A stretch of 6,132 nucleotides of DNA from Sulfitobacter sp. (lineage in GTDB: Bacteria; Pseudomonadota; Alphaproteobacteria; Rhodobacterales; Rhodobacteraceae): positions 1 to 6,132 of the forward strand of contig JAGXHD010000234.1 of assembly GCA_024636395.1 (NCBI GenBank). The letters are read 5' to 3'. The translations under genes and the position numbers were made by a program. The notes beneath the pieces were generated by a model. It was not told where the DNA came from. It searched no databases and saw only the letters and a program-made list of their open reading frames with translations. Numbering within the stretch: position 1 is the first letter of the stretch; each line of letters opens with the position of its first letter. This document shows positions 5,541-6,132 of the stretch, one piece after another.

Positions 5541-6132
5541 TCACTCGAACCAGTGGGGTGCTTTGCGCAGGGTCGGCCATTGCTCCGGCGAATGGCCGAA
5601 GATTACAAGTGCATCGCGCTTGGCGGCTAAGCCCATCAGCCGAGCACCGTGGCGGACGGCCAATGGCACATCCCATGAGCCCGCGAATTTTTCGTCAATC
5701 TCGCTGGCGCGGCTGATCGCATCGGAGGTCAGCAGCACCGCTCCGGTGTGGGGGAGATCGATCATGAACGCGAGCTGGCCCGGCGCGTGACCGGGGCACG
5801 ACAGCACGTCGAACCCTTTGCAGAGACTGAAATCATCCTCGACCAGCAGATACTGTGCCTCTGGCCACTCCATCGCCTGTTTGCCTGACCAATAGAGCGG
5901 ACGGGGCAAAGCGCGCTCGGCGGCTGAGATCAGGATGGGCGCGTGCGCGAAGGCGTGCATATGGCCGACATGGTCGATGTGGGTATGGCTCTGGATCATC
6001 AGGGTGATATCCGAGGGCATGAGCCCGAGCTTTGCGAGCTGTGCGTGTGGCATGTTCTCTCGCGTGACCGAGAGCACGCGTCCGAAACTGCCCGGACGCG
6101 TGCTCTCGGTCACGCGAGAGAACATGCCACAC
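5541..6132 (-). CDS. Metallo-beta-lactamase-fold lactonase, AHL-lactonase (AttM/AiiA)-like, N-terminus missing
   Basis: The frame ends at TGA 5543-5541 and stays open to the right edge; members are usually about 250-280 residues, so some 70-90 N-terminal residues are missing. The zinc-binding set is complete: HTHIDH (5970-5987), His in PGHAPG (codon 5787-5789), Asp in TSDA (5721-5723) and His in GHSPEQW (5592-5594). The stretch LPHTGAVLLTSDA resembles the corresponding region of N-acyl-homoserine-lactone and gamma-butyrolactone lactonases. The protein probably hydrolyses a lactone ring, but the ligand (quorum signal, butyrolactone or sugar lactone) is not determined. The ATG at 6125 lies in the outer arm of a perfect inverted repeat that probably is an artefact, so it should not be taken as the start. 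The coding sequence appears reliable left of about 6092. Confidence 0.85.
   Translation of the reverse strand, partial: CGMFSRVTESTRPGSFGRVLSVTRENMPHAQLAKLGLMPSDITLMIQSHTHIDHVGHMHAFAHAPILISAAERALPRPLYWSGKQAMEWPEAQYLLVEDDFSLCKGFDVLSCPGHAPGQLAFMIDLPHTGAVLLTSDAISRASEIDEKFAGSWDVPLAVRHGARLMGLAAKRDALVIFGHSPEQWPTLRKAPHWFE
6045..6132. repeat. Perfect 40-bp inverted repeat with 8-base spacer at the window end
   Basis: Bases 6045-6084 are the exact reverse complement of 6093-6132, with the spacer AAACTGCC at 6085-6092. The left arm continues in frame with the conserved part of the lactonase gene and so looks native; the right arm looks like a copy of it. A fold-back chimera or assembly artefact at a contig end is the simplest explanation. 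Confidence 0.95.

Noticed and set aside
4771..5676. Minus-strand open frame of 301 codons opposite the dehydrogenase
   Set aside because: It runs antisense through all SDR motifs and also overlaps the lactonase gene; composition is that of a shadow frame.
6045..6132. Terminal inverted repeat as an intrinsic terminator or transposon end
   Set aside because: It lies inside a conserved coding region, has no T-run and no adjacent transposase, and its arms abut the end of the sequence.

Overview
The window looks like a piece of an alphaproteobacterial chromosome. Base composition is GC-rich and coding is very dense. A regulator that joins a SARP-type winged helix to a TolB-like domain and TPRs, a DgoK-family sugar kinase and an AttM-like lactonase all fit a marine Rhodobacterales or sphingomonad-type genome. 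That placement is inference; no rRNA or other marker gene is present. I see no tRNA, insertion sequence, CRISPR array or integrase, and no gene-free stretch longer than about 135 bases.

Left half (1-3026): a divergent locus. Reading leftward from a GTG at 2202 is a 547-residue transcriptional regulator. Fourteen bases after its stop comes a partial gene whose protein opens with six Gly-Gly-Leu repeats; its remainder weakly resembles the helical N-terminal part of PAP2/vanadium-haloperoxidase-like proteins. Reading rightward are two small proteins of 66 and 161 residues that I do not recognise, separated by 4 bases. The 133-base divergent region holds three TTTCACA-like heptamers spaced exactly 11 bp apart in direct orientation. 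This is the spacing known for operators of SARP regulators, so I propose that the regulator controls the two orphan genes. This four-gene set is the best candidate here for an undescribed system.

Right half (3100-6132): four metabolic or enzyme genes on alternating strands with almost no space between them. They are a DgoK-family 2-dehydro-3-deoxygalactonokinase homologue (+), a Y_phosphatase3-type tyrosine phosphatase (-, overlapping the kinase tail to tail by 11 bp), a classical short-chain dehydrogenase (+), and a metallo-beta-lactamase-fold lactonase of the AHL-lactonase type (-, ending 5 bp from the dehydrogenase stop). The kinase has lost the Asp-Trp-Gly phosphate loop and two other family motifs. 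The phosphatase has Asn instead of His before its catalytic Cys. Sugar dehydrogenase, lactonase and keto-deoxy-sugar kinase are successive chemistries of the De Ley-Doudoroff type pathway, but the strand arrangement argues against a single operon and the dehydratase and aldolase are not here.

The right end (6045-6132) is a perfect 40-bp inverted repeat with an 8-base spacer lying inside the lactonase gene. It is most likely a fold-back artefact at a contig end, and the lactonase N-terminus should not be trusted.
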